DNA of 64,000 nt, from the NCBI RefSeq assembly GCF_000003815.2, contig NC_049981.1:19462923-19526922 (forward strand), read 5' to 3'. Source of the DNA: Branchiostoma floridae (lineage: Eukaryota > Chordata > Leptocardii > Amphioxiformes > Branchiostomatidae). The notes beneath the pieces were generated by a model. It ran no database searches, was not told where the DNA came from, and saw nothing but the letters and a program-made list of their open reading frames with translations. This document shows, one piece after another, positions 10,046 to 21,060 of this stretch. The stretch's first letter is position 1. Every line of letters begins with the position of its first letter. The translations under genes were made by a program, and so were the position numbers.

Positions 10046-12537
10046 AGACATGCTGTTGAGTTGATCTTCGCCTCCAGTGAAGTATGAGACACTACCTAGA
10101 TCGATAAGATAAAGTGAATCCATTACAATTGATAAATCAATAACAATTAAGATCCTTATCAAAGCCCCATAATGAAAATCTCCTCACTTAGTATGCATCA
10201 ATATCAATCGCCAGGTTATATCAACTAAAGCTGTGAAGGGAAGAGGGACACCAAAGAGATTATGATTTATCAATTTCCTCTCCCGTCAAATCCCCATTCC
10301 AAAAAGTCGAGACCTCGCAGCGACTGCGCTACCATGGCTGCGACCCAGTGATCTGACAGAGCGCTCACCAATTCCATGGATAAAGAATGAATCATTTTAC
10401 ACTTGTAGGAGGGGTAAAAATGCACTGTTTTGAAGAAATTGTTGTATCATTTAAAGCAAGATGTTATGGTTATCATTTTGTCATGTACATGCTCTGAGAA
10501 GCTACAGACAGCCCACCTGGTAACTTGAGATCGCGCTGCGACCAAATGATTTGACACCACGAACACACACATAAAATATACTTAGTTTACGTTTGGTTGT
10601 CTTGTTGTCTTTTCAGTCATAATTTTACCTTTTGCATGATATTCGAATTATGAAGGCAAGAGGTCAATTTAGGTCGAAGCGAGATCGCCGTCTAGTTGAT
10701 TGGAGGATGGAAACGCTTTCTGGTGTTTTACTGCGGACGTGTCTCCATCCGACTATTTATGATATTGCCAGATTTAGTTTCTCCCTGTAGAAGCGGTTAT
10801 CCAGACAATTTGTCTGGCTGGAGGTCGGGCGGAGCCGCTATTAAGTGAGAGTTATCACCCAGGCGTCCATCACACGTAATCCGGGCATATCGATCCGTCA
10901 ATCACCGCGGGCCGAGCTGCAACAGGTCATTTCCAGCCAGATCAAACCGTCGTGAATAGAGATGGGATTTCAGGAATATTCGTTCCAGGGATCAAGGCAA
11001 GAATGGGTCGTGCTTTTCCGTTGTTGTGCATAACTAGAGTTCCTTGACCTCATAACTTTGCCGAATGACCCACTAAAGATATTTCTTATTGCTTATCATG
11101 AAAATAAGGTCCTCATTTGCAAATATCAATTATCACATTTTTAAACGGAAGAACATTCAAAAGAAAACCCCAAAATGTGACACTGGGGATGTAATCAATT
11201 TTTTATCAGATGAAGATTATTTTTGCTGGAGAAATAATGTGACAAAGTGTCTCTCTATCTCTTTCACATGTCAGTATAGTTATCACGCTCTTTTGATACA
11301 ATATTTTAACTGAAAAAAGCCAACTCTGAAATTTAGCTGAATTCTACAGTTTCTACAGTTATTCTTGGGTTGTTGAAAATAATATTGAAATTTGGCCTGA
11401 TAGGAAGAATAATTTGTCATGTTGGTCAAATTGCAATTTTTTTTTTACAATTTTCAAAGCAACCCATGTGATGAGGCTTTCCATGATTGCACACGGACGT
11501 TTTACTGGTGTCAACTGTTCCCAGAGGAATAACACTCCCGACAATATTCCGAATTGAAATAGTGTACAGAAGGTCACGTTAGAAGGAGACTGGGAAATCT
11601 TACCCCATCAATATGCACACCTCTGTTACACGCAGCGCAAAGGGAATCCTCGCTCTCCGTACTCACCCATAATGCATATACTGAATGGACGTGACATTTG
11701 TATGGTCTAGGATGACATTACAAAAAGACATTACCACATTCCTTTGCAGCACAGAATTCGCCAATATTGTAACTTAGATAATATAGGTGAGTTCCATTTT
11801 TTTCTTGACTGTATGTTATGCAACAAGGAGAGAAATATCCTTTTTGATAGGTTTCATAGTTTTCAATATTCAGATAACACAGAAAAATTCTTATTCTACG
11901 ATTTTTATGCAGTTAGATAAATCTTGTATTATAATCTCCATCTGTCCTTACATTCACAGCAAGAAGAATTTGAACTTGTACATACTAGTATACATGAGAC
12001 ATTGTACATGTCAGATCCCACCTTCACTGTACTGTACTTCTGCGTTATTACCATGACCTGCACGTAGCTTGCTTTTATGGCGTAAACGTATAATAAAGGT
12101 CTTTCATTTATTAACCATCTCTCAATTTTTCATGAGATTGACACGTTGTTGATTTTTTTTCTTCTTTTTACTTTGGGTATGTAGCTTTAGACGTACTCTT
12201 AGTTTATTGCGCAGTACGAGTAGCTACTTTCCAACTGTCTCTTCTGATATTTGGGAACTCTCTTCTGGCTATTGTCATCACCCCTATAAAATAAGATTTA
12301 CGTAGGGATTAGTTGGAGACAGAGCATCTGTACCGGAGGCTCTCCCAAATTAAAAGCACCTCGAGCGGGAGGTAACGTCTGTATTGTATAGCTACACTGG
12401 TAGGAATTCTCCCCCACTCAGGTCGGAAATTAAAGCCATAACTCACAGACCAACCGCATTGTATCAAAACGATAGTCGAAACCGGAATCTGTTGATTGAG
12501 GATATTTCATCAGGAAACTATTTGGACCGGCATTTTA
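10046..12537. other. Intergenic, nothing recognised
   Basis: Largely AT-rich with short ORFs (11089-11313, 11787-12056) lacking any recognisable family. A mildly GC-rich patch lies at 10790-10930. No gene is supported. Confidence 0.55.
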
Positions 12538-12592
12538 GTGTCCCTGTAGCTCAACTGGTAGCCGTCTCACATTTGAGCTCCTGTCTGCAAGT
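12538..12592 (+). mobile_element. SINE family A, A-box half, interrupted by MITE
   Basis: Plus-strand head tgtagctcaactggtagccg, the family's A-box region. It stops where the inverted-repeat element begins and resumes after it at 12793. Confidence 0.7.
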
Positions 12593-12792
12593 AAGGCTAA
12601 CGTCACATTTCCAAACCGGGACCCGGTGAGGCTGTTTGTAGAAAACAAAAAATAGAAAAATTTATACGTAAAATATGCACAGATAATGCCCACAATTTTA
12701 ACGTCTTGTGTAGTTTGGTGTCTTTTATATTATGCTTTTCGTTCCCAAAAGCTGCCCGGCCGGGCCCCGGTTTGGAAAGGTGACCTAAGCCT
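12593..12792. mobile_element. MITE 1, about 200 bp, inverted-repeat ends
   Basis: The left end has cgtcacatttccaaaccggg. The right end ccccggtttggaaaggtgac is nearly its reverse complement. The interior is AT-rich and non-coding. The element at 30838-31000 shares both ends and interior blocks (acagat near mid, cttttcg next to gctgcccggccgggcc), so this is a family of non-autonomous DNA elements. No clean target duplication was identified, so the superfamily is unassigned. Confidence 0.75.
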
Positions 12793-12925
12793 AACTGGGA
12801 CAACCCGGTTCAATCCTGGTTGTCCCAATCTCGGTCTTTCTCAAGGTACGTAAAATGGAGTACGTTCCTGTGTTCGAGGAGGTGCTTCGAGCACGTTACA
12901 AAATGATCCTCCTTTTTAAGAGAAG
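12793..12925 (+). mobile_element. SINE family A, B-box half and body
   Basis: Begins ctgggacaacccggttcaat, a tRNA-like B-box region. The family body follows: gtacgtaaaatggagtacgt, gttcgaggaggtgcttcgag and acgttacaaaatgatcctcc. Confidence 0.65.
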
Positions 12926-14910
12926 TACCTACCGGCTGTAATAAAACAACAAGGTACATTTACGGATATTGAGTCTGACGGCTGACGAATAGTCCGTCAT
13001 ACGATTAGAGGAATTAGACGTTATGTCTTTAATTTCCGGTTCTGTTCAAGCAAACAGTCAAAAGGCCGACCCCAATCTAACTTGACAAGACGTGCTTGTT
13101 TTACTTGAATGAGAGCAGTTTCACAAGGGTTGTATCTGCACACGCAGTAACAAAGTTATAACAAATGTAGGGATAATCAAGTGCGGTATATGGCTACAAA
13201 TCTATTGAGATAAGGCGATAGGAAGCCACAGGAATAAAATAGATATTAATCCTTAAGCAGCTTTACGGGCCACTAAAACGAAGCGACCAATAGGTTAATT
13301 GCAAGCGGTGAGAGGTGATTCTACACAACCATCTACAATGTCTCATATAACTATATGTCATAGTGAAAAGGCATACACGGGAACGTGCACAAGAATTGGC
13401 TGTTTCCCGTTTTCTACATCAATCAAAAGAGTTTCTAAAATACCAGAAACATCTAGAAAACCTTTGGGTTTAGTGGAGCACCTCATTTACGTAGTCGTTT
13501 CAGTTAGTAAGTTCGAATGTAACAGGGAATTATCACAATTCTGTAATTACCTATGCAAATTTGGCTGATGAAAATATTCGATATCTGTTATTGTTTCACC
13601 TGCCATGAATTATATATACGTTAGCTGTATTGTAGTTGCAAACACTGGAATTTTCTCCTTGATCATCCAGATTAGGTCCTAATATTCGTCACTTTTTCTT
13701 TAATGTAAAAACGCATCTGGTCATGAGTCAATGATGATACGTAGAGACTAATACGTAGAGACTAAAACCTCTGATCCGTTTCTGTCCCTTTGTTGAACCG
13801 AGGAAAGGCAGGCATCATGTAGCTTTTGAATAAAATTTGGAAAGAACGCAATTTTGAAAAGCCATAAGACTTCACATCACATACGGTATTATACTGAATC
13901 ATTAAAGAATTTGCGCACAAAACTCACCAAAGCCAGTTTTATGACCCCTAATGAACATAGGGCTTGCTATAAATAGTTAAGTTTCAAAGTTTCAGAGTAC
14001 GCCATCGATGACATTTTGTATTGGTAGGTATGGTTAATCTGGCTGTTACTGTTTTTATGGGTCGTTTGAGTGGTAAACAATGGAGCCCTCCTGGGGTTTA
14101 TGGTTTCATTCTTCCGTCCTGCAACTCACCCAATTACAGCGGCTAGGACGTGGTTCCTGTCAGGTACTAGGTGCATCTGGTTCCTGTGAACACATACGAG
14201 TAATACATCTTAATCAATGTCACACTACTGTCCTTTGATTCTATTGTACAAATATACGTTTCTATAAACTGAAAACAATACCAAACACAAATCACACAAG
14301 TAACGTTGCAGCTACAATAACCAATACGAATTTATGCTGTTATATAAATATATATATGTGTGTCTCTGTAGATATAGAATGTAGTTATTCCGCTATTTTA
14401 TGTCTTTTTTGTTCCCCATTACTGAGGATTGGTGTCGGTATTGAGGGACCCATACTTGAAGTGTCGCCTTACTACATACGGACAGATGAATACTTCTTCT
14501 TGGATTTAAGCTGAGCCGTCAATAACAATTTTCCACTTTCATAAAAACCACCGGGAGAAACGGTACAACGTTGTGGATTTCCGCGCTGTCATTTCGTTTA
14601 CATCATTCACATCCAAGCATTAACTTCCAATCCTAACAATTGAAAACCAAGCCTCCATGCAGAACGGGACTGTGTGCACATGCCATTTGCGCAAAGCCCT
14701 TCCGTGAATGTCGCCCAAGTAATAAGCAGAAATTGGAATTTCATTCCGTTCCTGCGAGCTACTAGCATGCAGAAGACTGTTACTGAGTGAAGCTATGGCC
14801 TGGTCCTACTTGTTGCGTGGTAGTGGAAAGATATAAGTACTGGAATATTTAATTTGAAGATTTCGCTAACTTCTCATCTGTTTGGATTAGACAATACCCT
14901 GTAATGCTAC
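12926..14910. other. Intergenic, nothing recognised
   Basis: AT-rich. Contains a two-copy 16-bp direct repeat (atacgtagagactaat) at 13738-13770 and a short TA-rich stretch near 14342-14360. The ORF at 13299-13568 matches no family I know. Confidence 0.55.
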
Positions 14911-15150
14911 AGTCACAATTGGGAAAATGTGCCCCGATGGATAGCGTATAGACTATTTTTGGCACTCTCGGACGTGGCCCCTACGTGGTCCCGTGGGACA
15001 CCCTGCTGCTACCGGGCTATTTTAGGGCATGGTCGGGCCCCAGACAAATAGACACCGTATAAAAAAACACTGAGAGTTACACACACACTTGCATGCGACA
15101 GTCCACCGGGACATATTTGGCTTCAGAGCCAACCGAAGGCACAAGTGCAA
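14911..15150 (+). repeat. Dispersed repeat, copy related to 47592-47952
   Basis: Shares cccctacgtggtcccgtggg and gacaccctg (14980-15004), a following ccgggctatttt block and ccaccgggacat plus ggcttcagagcc (15104-15130) with the element at 47592, in the same order. The ends are less well preserved here. Confidence 0.7.
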
Positions 15151-15365
15151 ATGTGACTGCAGCATGCATAAAATGAGATCTCCCGTCGCTAACACCGCTG
15201 ACGATATATGACGGCGTGACATCTCATGCCTGTCCCTATCTGGCACCATTGACCGCCATTAGCCCCTGCCTCAACCTACACGTAGTAAACTATTATGGGA
15301 TGACATCTCTTGTTAACGTGGGTCACTGATTTTGGGAATTTAACATGTTCACCTGATCATCTGGT

Positions 15366-15597
15366 NNNNNNNNNNNNNNNNNNNNNNNNNNNNNNNNNNN
15401 NNNNNNNNNNNNNNNNNNNNNNNNNNNNNNNNNNNNNNNNNNNNNNNNNNNNNNNNNNNNNNNNNNNNNNNNNNNNNNNNNNNNNNNNNNNNNNNNNNNN
15501 NNNNNNNNNNNNNNNNNNNNNNNNNNNNNNNNNNNNNNNNNNNNNNNNNNNNNNNNNNNNNNNNNNNNNNNNNNNNNNNNNNNNNNNNNNNNNNNNN
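15366..15597. other. Assembly gap (232 N)
   Basis: Run of N in intergenic DNA. Confidence 1.
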
Positions 15598-15706
15598 GCT
15601 AATAGTGGATCTGAGTAGACCGGATCGGAGTAGACTTTAACTCTATTAGGTGATATACAAAAATCAGTAGAAACGCACGAGGCTTGTCAATATTTGCTTC
15701 GTCGTG

Positions 15707-15708
<2 letters not shown>

Positions 15709-15740
<32 letters not shown>
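15709..15740. repeat. (TA)n microsatellite
   Basis: About 16 TA units. Confidence 0.95.
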
Positions 15741-15744
<4 letters not shown>

Positions 15745-17364
15745 CTGAATACGGCATAAAATAACCGCATCCAGTATGAGCAGTTTCTATTCCCAAACGT
15801 GTGACCGAAATAGATTTTATCAACACAGCTGTCTTCTAATCCATAAGACGGCAATACTCTTTTTATTTAACCTTTAGCATACTTTTTAAACTTCAGTTCG
15901 CCACAAAACAAGGCTCATTGTCATACACTCAAATGTTCTAGGTTACACTACTGGATCATGACCATTGTCTTAAATAGTTTACGATATACTTCAGGGAATC
16001 AATCACGGGGAAAAATAAAGAAGTTGTTCCAGGAAAGAAGCGGATGATATAATTTGGTGGTAAGGGAAAGTAAAGTTATAAGTTTAGACATAGTCTATGT
16101 AGTATATTCGCTGTACGATGAACTAAACGTTAAGTATAGACTCTTATTAGGAAGTCTCTCTGTCTGTCTCTCTTGTTATTTTTGGCTCTTTCGAGAAGTA
16201 TTGCATTTGTATTACCAGACTAATAGGAATATGCTAGGACATATAACCAAATATCATCTCCCACGACGATACATACTGAAATATTAATATTGTATGCCAT
16301 TCAACCCGATGTTTACATTGTCTGTAACGTTACATTTTGGTTGTGAAATGCGTGTCTGGCATGTTACATTTTTAGGAGGTTGAACAAGAGTCGGCGCCAG
16401 TACATTATTGCCATTGTTTCGCTCCGTCTCGGTCATAAGAAGGTCTTCAAAGTTGTTTATGTGGTTTCGGACCATATGGCGCCCATTCGCAGCCAACAAT
16501 TTGAACTTTACATGAACCACTTGAGCGGTTGGTTTGCTTTGCAAAACATACTGTTCCCATATGTTGCGACACCTATATCCGTTACACGCCAATTTGGATC
16601 CGCAAGCATAATCACTTTTGGTCGCTGTTTGAGTGCTCTTAAAACGCAGATGCGTATTCATAACAGTACTCCGTATTTGAGTTTCTTATTGCAGAGCACT
16701 ACCCATTATCTATAGACGTTTCTAGTTATTCTGGCACCCAGACAAACACTCAGAAAGTAAGGGAAACGTCCATGAATCAGATCGCAGAGGAAAGTGCCGG
16801 TAATGTTTTGAAATCATTTCTTAGGAATGCATTTTCAGGGGACGAAAGTGTGTAGATTGGCGGCGGAGGTAAAATGAAATAGAATTGCACAAGAAGGATA
16901 ACGAGAAATACAATCATGTGCAAAAGGAAGTTGACAGAAAAAACGTGAGAGTGCAATATATCATTACTAGAAGAACAAAACGGCCTACACAAATCTTTCC
17001 TTGGCCTTCTATGCCCCCCCCCCCCATAATGCATACCCGCATTTGCCTACATCATTAGATTGATACGTCATTGTCCCGCAGACCAATGGCAGCTCTACCA
17101 GTCAATGGAACTCTCCTCATTGGTTGACGTGTCTTTTATGAACAGCGGTAATCAACAGGCTGCGGCTGTACCTGGTTGGGTAACGCCTCCCTCTTTTATA
17201 TGAGAGTATCTTTCGGATTATTTCTTGTAATCGGGCACGCGTGGACTGTTGGGCCACTCCGGCATTTGTAACGGTGAACATACATACAACAAGACCTGGT
17301 GGAGCCGCAATTGGAGATTCGTCGACGTCTGAGGTAAGAGGCCATTTCTTACGAGCGGCATTGC
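15741..17364. other. Intergenic, nothing recognised
   Basis: 16284-16715 is open on both strands (111 and 125 codons) but neither translation shows a recognisable domain. CCAAT and inverted CCAAT matches occur at 17081-17140, about 0.75 kb upstream of receptor gene 1. They are promoter-compatible but unproven. Confidence 0.5.
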
Positions 17365-17600
17365 CACCGGTGCAATGGCCAAGTGGGTAGAGTGTTCGCC
17401 TTGCAGTCGGTAAAGTTCGCTCCCTGGCAGAGCCATGCCAAGAGCTTTGAAATGGTACATACTGCTTTCTCTGAGTATGGTAGTTGAGCACAGAGACCGC
17501 TACCAGTGGACTATACCCCCGCTGCAACGAGTGCACAAAATTGTGTGGTCCAGGGCACAGAAACGAAGACGGGTGCCTCACGATGCACCATTTGGTGGGG
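17365..17600 (+). mobile_element. tRNA-derived SINE, third type
   Basis: The head caatggccaagtgggtagag (17372-17391) resembles a Leu/Ser-type tRNA A-box. It is followed after normal spacing by agttcgctccctggc (B-box-like). A body with gccatgccaagagctttgaa and later ggtgcctcacgatgcaccat follows. It accounts for the overlapping minus-strand ORF at 17117-17611. Confidence 0.6.
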
Positions 17601-17840
17601 AAAGACTTCAAGCATGATTTGACGCTGGTCGAAGTATGGATTTGATCAGACTTGACGTTGGTGATGGTTTGAAATTCCTCGATTCTACAATGTCACTCCA
17701 ATAACTGAATGACAATTATTTGAAGATAGAAGTAAACGTTAGGTCAGTGATTTCGAAAAATCTATGCGGATTCTAACTTCAATCAAAAATGAATTTACGT
17801 GGCTAAAGCCGTAACCTAACGCCAACCTTACTTTCTTTAG

Positions 17841-17857
17841 GTAGACGGAAAGTGAAG
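17841..17857 (+). promoter_or_regulatory. 5' UTR end after a likely splice acceptor, gene 1
   Basis: The pyrimidine-rich ttactttctttag ends at 17840, 17 bases before the ATG. This suggests an unseen upstream non-coding exon. The ATG context (gaagATGG) has purine at -3 and G at +4. Confidence 0.5.
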
Positions 17858-18155
17858 ATGGACGAAGCGCAGAACTCAAGCAACGGTTCCGACTTCATAG
17901 ACGGTGGGCTGAACGTTACCGACGACCGCCTGCCGCCGCTGAAGCACGACCTGGGCGTCACGGTGGTCATCGTGCTGGGGTACGTCCTCGTCTTCGTCAT
18001 GTGTGTGGCCGGGAATGTGCTGGTGTGCGCCATCATTGCCAAGAACCGCAACCTGCACACCGTCACCAACTTCTTCATCTTCAACCTGGCCTTGGCAGAT
18101 CTGCTGGTGGCGCTCATCTGTATGCCCGTGACGCTGGTCTACACCATCATATACA
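17858..18155 (+). CDS. NPFF/RFamide receptor-like GPCR 1, exon 1
   Basis: First coding exon of a class-A peptide GPCR. The 99 codons give an extracellular N-terminus with three N-glycosylation sequons (NSS, NGS, NVT), TM1 around residues 33-57 with the conserved GN pair (VAGNVLVC), a basic first loop and TM2 around 69-95 with the HTVTNFFIFNLALADLLVAL signature typical of NPFF/GnIH receptors (L-A-D core). The exon ends in phase 1 at a consensus donor (ACA/GTAAGC). The start is the ATG at 17858 in a strong Kozak context; an upstream in-frame GTG is not needed. The protein should sit in the plasma membrane and bind a short amidated peptide. The equivalent exon of the downstream paralogue starts at 49218. 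The next exon (TM3) is not visible, so this gene model is incomplete. Confidence 0.93.
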
Positions 18156-20774
18156 GTAAGCTTGTTCTCCTCCGAGCATAATTGTTCATGATCAGTAGCG
18201 TGTGATATGGATGCTTTTAACCCAGGCGCAGCCCGTGTTTGCAGGGATTTTATGGTTAAATCCAATCTAGAAGGCTGCATTTGTCACGCCTGACCCCCAC
18301 AACCCAACGAAAGTCCGTGCCGTATATTTAGCGGAGATGGGTTGCCTATATGAACGTTATCTGCCTGATCTTTACGCACCAGGGACACACCCCAGTTCAC
18401 ACATTTTAGAGGGTAGGCAAAAACGTTCAAAGGCCATGGTTTTAGATCTCGGCCTTTGACAAAACGCTCTTAACATCCGCTGCGACACACAATTGCTGTG
18501 GACAAATTTGGCTGAGCGCTCTGGAAAAATTAAGATTGCTAAAAGGCTGCATTCAAAAACCGTTATGTTTGTCACACCGTAAAGAATATCTAAAGAATGA
18601 CTTATATCATCATAACTTAGCAATACTTACTTCTTTTCATTCCTGTAGAGATATTCTCTGAAATATATGCAGAGGGAAAAGGCTTGTTACAGTGACATGG
18701 GGTATACTGCCTAGGACGCAACGTTACATCTTTGTGTTCTCCAAGTAGAGGTTATTGTCGGAGAGCTGGCCGCGATGTTTTCATGGAGGGAGGCGGATGA
18801 ACAAAAATCGCGACCACTACTAGCCCTCCAACAGTAATCTCTGCTTGGAGAACACAATGCAATATATTTGGTATCCAAGAAGGTCCTATAACCTCCCTTG
18901 GCTTCCCCAGCTGTTAGAAAATCGTCTACATTGCTACAGTAGTAGTCCATACAGTATCTCAATTAACTTCTCCCCATGGTGACTGTATGTAGACCAATAA
19001 TGTACACGCTCTTTATCAACGTCGGCATGGTGCCCTCCTTTAATTGTTTAATGGGCCAATAACGCAGCTGAGTGTCCTTTCATCCTGTATGCACTCCGCT
19101 TTGTACCAACTAAATTGGTCCGTAGCCCAGATTTTTCTGGCACACAGGAAAGACTAGGGCCTGTGTAATGAAGTCTTTGACGAACAGACACACAGGGCTT
19201 TTGAAAAATTAGCTACCATTTTAGCCTGTATGAAAAGGAGTTTTTTCTAAATATGGCCTTAGTGTTGTAATTGTACATTGGCAATGTTATCACACAGGAG
19301 TAGACGCGCTGCCTGTTGATAGAGCTGTACCTGACTAAATAGCCATTTCTACTGACTTTGCATTCTCAGCCCAAAATACATGTACTGCCAAAAGCTCATT
19401 CCTCAGTAAAGGTAGATTTAACACGTCCACATAAATGCTGAGAAAAGAGGGAATTTTTCAACCATGTAAATACCATCTCTGTCATCTTTTTTGTGTGCAA
19501 AATGGTAAAAAGTAAAGTGCATGCAGTCAAGCATTCACCACTGCCTGTGCATTGACTGTACACCTGATCTTTTTACCACTTTTTTTGTGTGTATGTTCTG
19601 CACATGTTTATTTTGTATATCTTTTTCTCCTAAGTGTAATGTAGTTTTGTGTCTGTTTATAAAAACCACCGACAGAATTAAATTGTCATGCTAATTGTGG
19701 ATCAAACTAGACCCAAACTCATAGATTAACACCCGGAATCATACGACTGTACTTCTTTTCAAGACGTCATCCCTATTCCTTTAGTAAGGTAATGTCAGCC
19801 CAACCGAAACACGGAACAGGACTTTTATTGATTGAATTTCCGGCGTAATAAAAGTTTTGATAGCATAGCATTCATTATCCCTACAGTCACCACCTATATT
19901 AGCGTGTTTGGATCGATTGCTTCCGGACAGTCAGGTCACTCAAGGCAATACATTCTGGCCACCATTCCTGCTATCTACTGACACACTCCAGCAAGTAAAT
20001 TCCATTGATTGCCAAAAATCCAGAGTAATGGAGAAGTTGATAATGCGGTCGATGGAAGTTTTACGTTCCTCCAGGGTTCTGTATTGTGCCGTATTAATTA
20101 TTTTGTATCACCTGCCTTGATTCAAATCGCACACGGTCATAAAGTTAACGATGGATTTCTAGCAGCGCGCCTCCATTTAGGCCTTACCGTACTTATGCTT
20201 TCAGTTCCCATTTTACAACCTGTGCTATAGTGTCGATTTCTTCTCTACAAATGCATCACTCGATTCAATAGGAAAGATGGTAGGATGGGAAATGAGTATC
20301 ATTATCTTCATATGCTGAAGTCAGTAACTTTTTAAATTTAACCTAGGCGGGTCATGACTAAACACGTACCCGAGAAATTAGACTGTAGCACTACTGACAA
20401 GCACTACCCAAACGGGAAGGTGTGAAGGCGTGTTCTGTAGGAAGCATATATATAGATACATGTAGGTACACGGCCACTGAAGATTGCGTGTGTTGTGCCG
20501 GAGGGCAATATAAGTATGCGGCTTGGGCGGAACATGTTACCCACAATATTGGGTAATATATACCTGACGATCTCATGAGGTTCAAAAAGTAGGAGAAAAG
20601 GAAAATTCATTGATTTTCATTATTCTCTAATCGCAAAGATGTACGTTACGTTGAACATAGAAGATTGGCCTTTGACATTCTATTGTTCATGCCGTAAATC
20701 ATAGGGATGATCAATTATTACTATGAGAAAAAATATTAATCCGTACTTTCTTAACCTATCATGTCTCAAATTCT
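18156..20774. other. Gene 1 intron 1, first part
   Basis: Intronic DNA with a hairpin element (18732-18857). Otherwise AT-rich with no further exon recognised. The expected TM3 exon was looked for by its conserved motif and not found. Confidence 0.5.
18732..18857. mobile_element. Foldback/MITE-like hairpin, 126 bp
   Basis: The left arm ttgtgttctccaagtagagg and the right arm (reverse complement ttgtgttctccaagcagaga) are near-perfect inverted repeats. The match continues inward (gtcggagagctgg / gttggagggctag; cgcgat), so most of the element can pair. Short fold-back DNA elements look like this. No coding content. Confidence 0.75.
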
Positions 20775-21060
20775 GCAACTGAAACGCCGCTGCAGTTTCA
20801 AAGAAAGCCGTTGGAGGGCCAAAATGTTTTCCTGAGCACAAGAGCTATCTACCACCTGCAACCGCGACCATAGCTGCTGCAGTATCAAGGAAAGCCACCA
20901 GGGGACTCAAATCTGATCATTTGTTCGATATGACATGACCTAACCGCATACAACGTTTCATGACAATCCATCCATAGCGTCTAGATGTGTGATGCTAAAC
21001 CACATACATACATACACCCAAACGCTAACGAAAACATAACCTTTTTGGCAAGGGTAAAAC
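20775..21060 (+). repeat. Dispersed repeat family R, fullest plus copy
   Basis: Order of blocks: ctgcagtttcaaagaaagcc, a second ctgctgcagtatcaaggaaa with gccaccagggg, acaatccatccatagcgtct, a short catacatacatacaccc stretch, then the end block aacataacctttttggcaag. The CA-like stretch sits exactly where other copies carry long CA microsatellites. Confidence 0.65.

Noticed and set aside
16284-16715. Overlapping ORFs on both strands (125 and 111 codons)
   Set aside because: Neither resembles a known family and there is no splice or promoter support; chance openness is likely.
17372-17440. Functional tRNA genes at SINE heads (also 46548, 49562, 51748)
   Set aside because: The A- and B-box-like segments are followed by SINE bodies and the cloverleaf is not intact; the copies are repeats.
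17117-17611. 164-codon minus ORF upstream of gene 1
   Set aside because: It overlaps a plus-strand tRNA-derived SINE and shows no domain.
20775-21060. Second diverged TM3 exon for gene 1
   Set aside because: The sequence is a dispersed repeat with copies elsewhere; no Trp-x-Phe-Gly or Cys-Lys motif in any frame.
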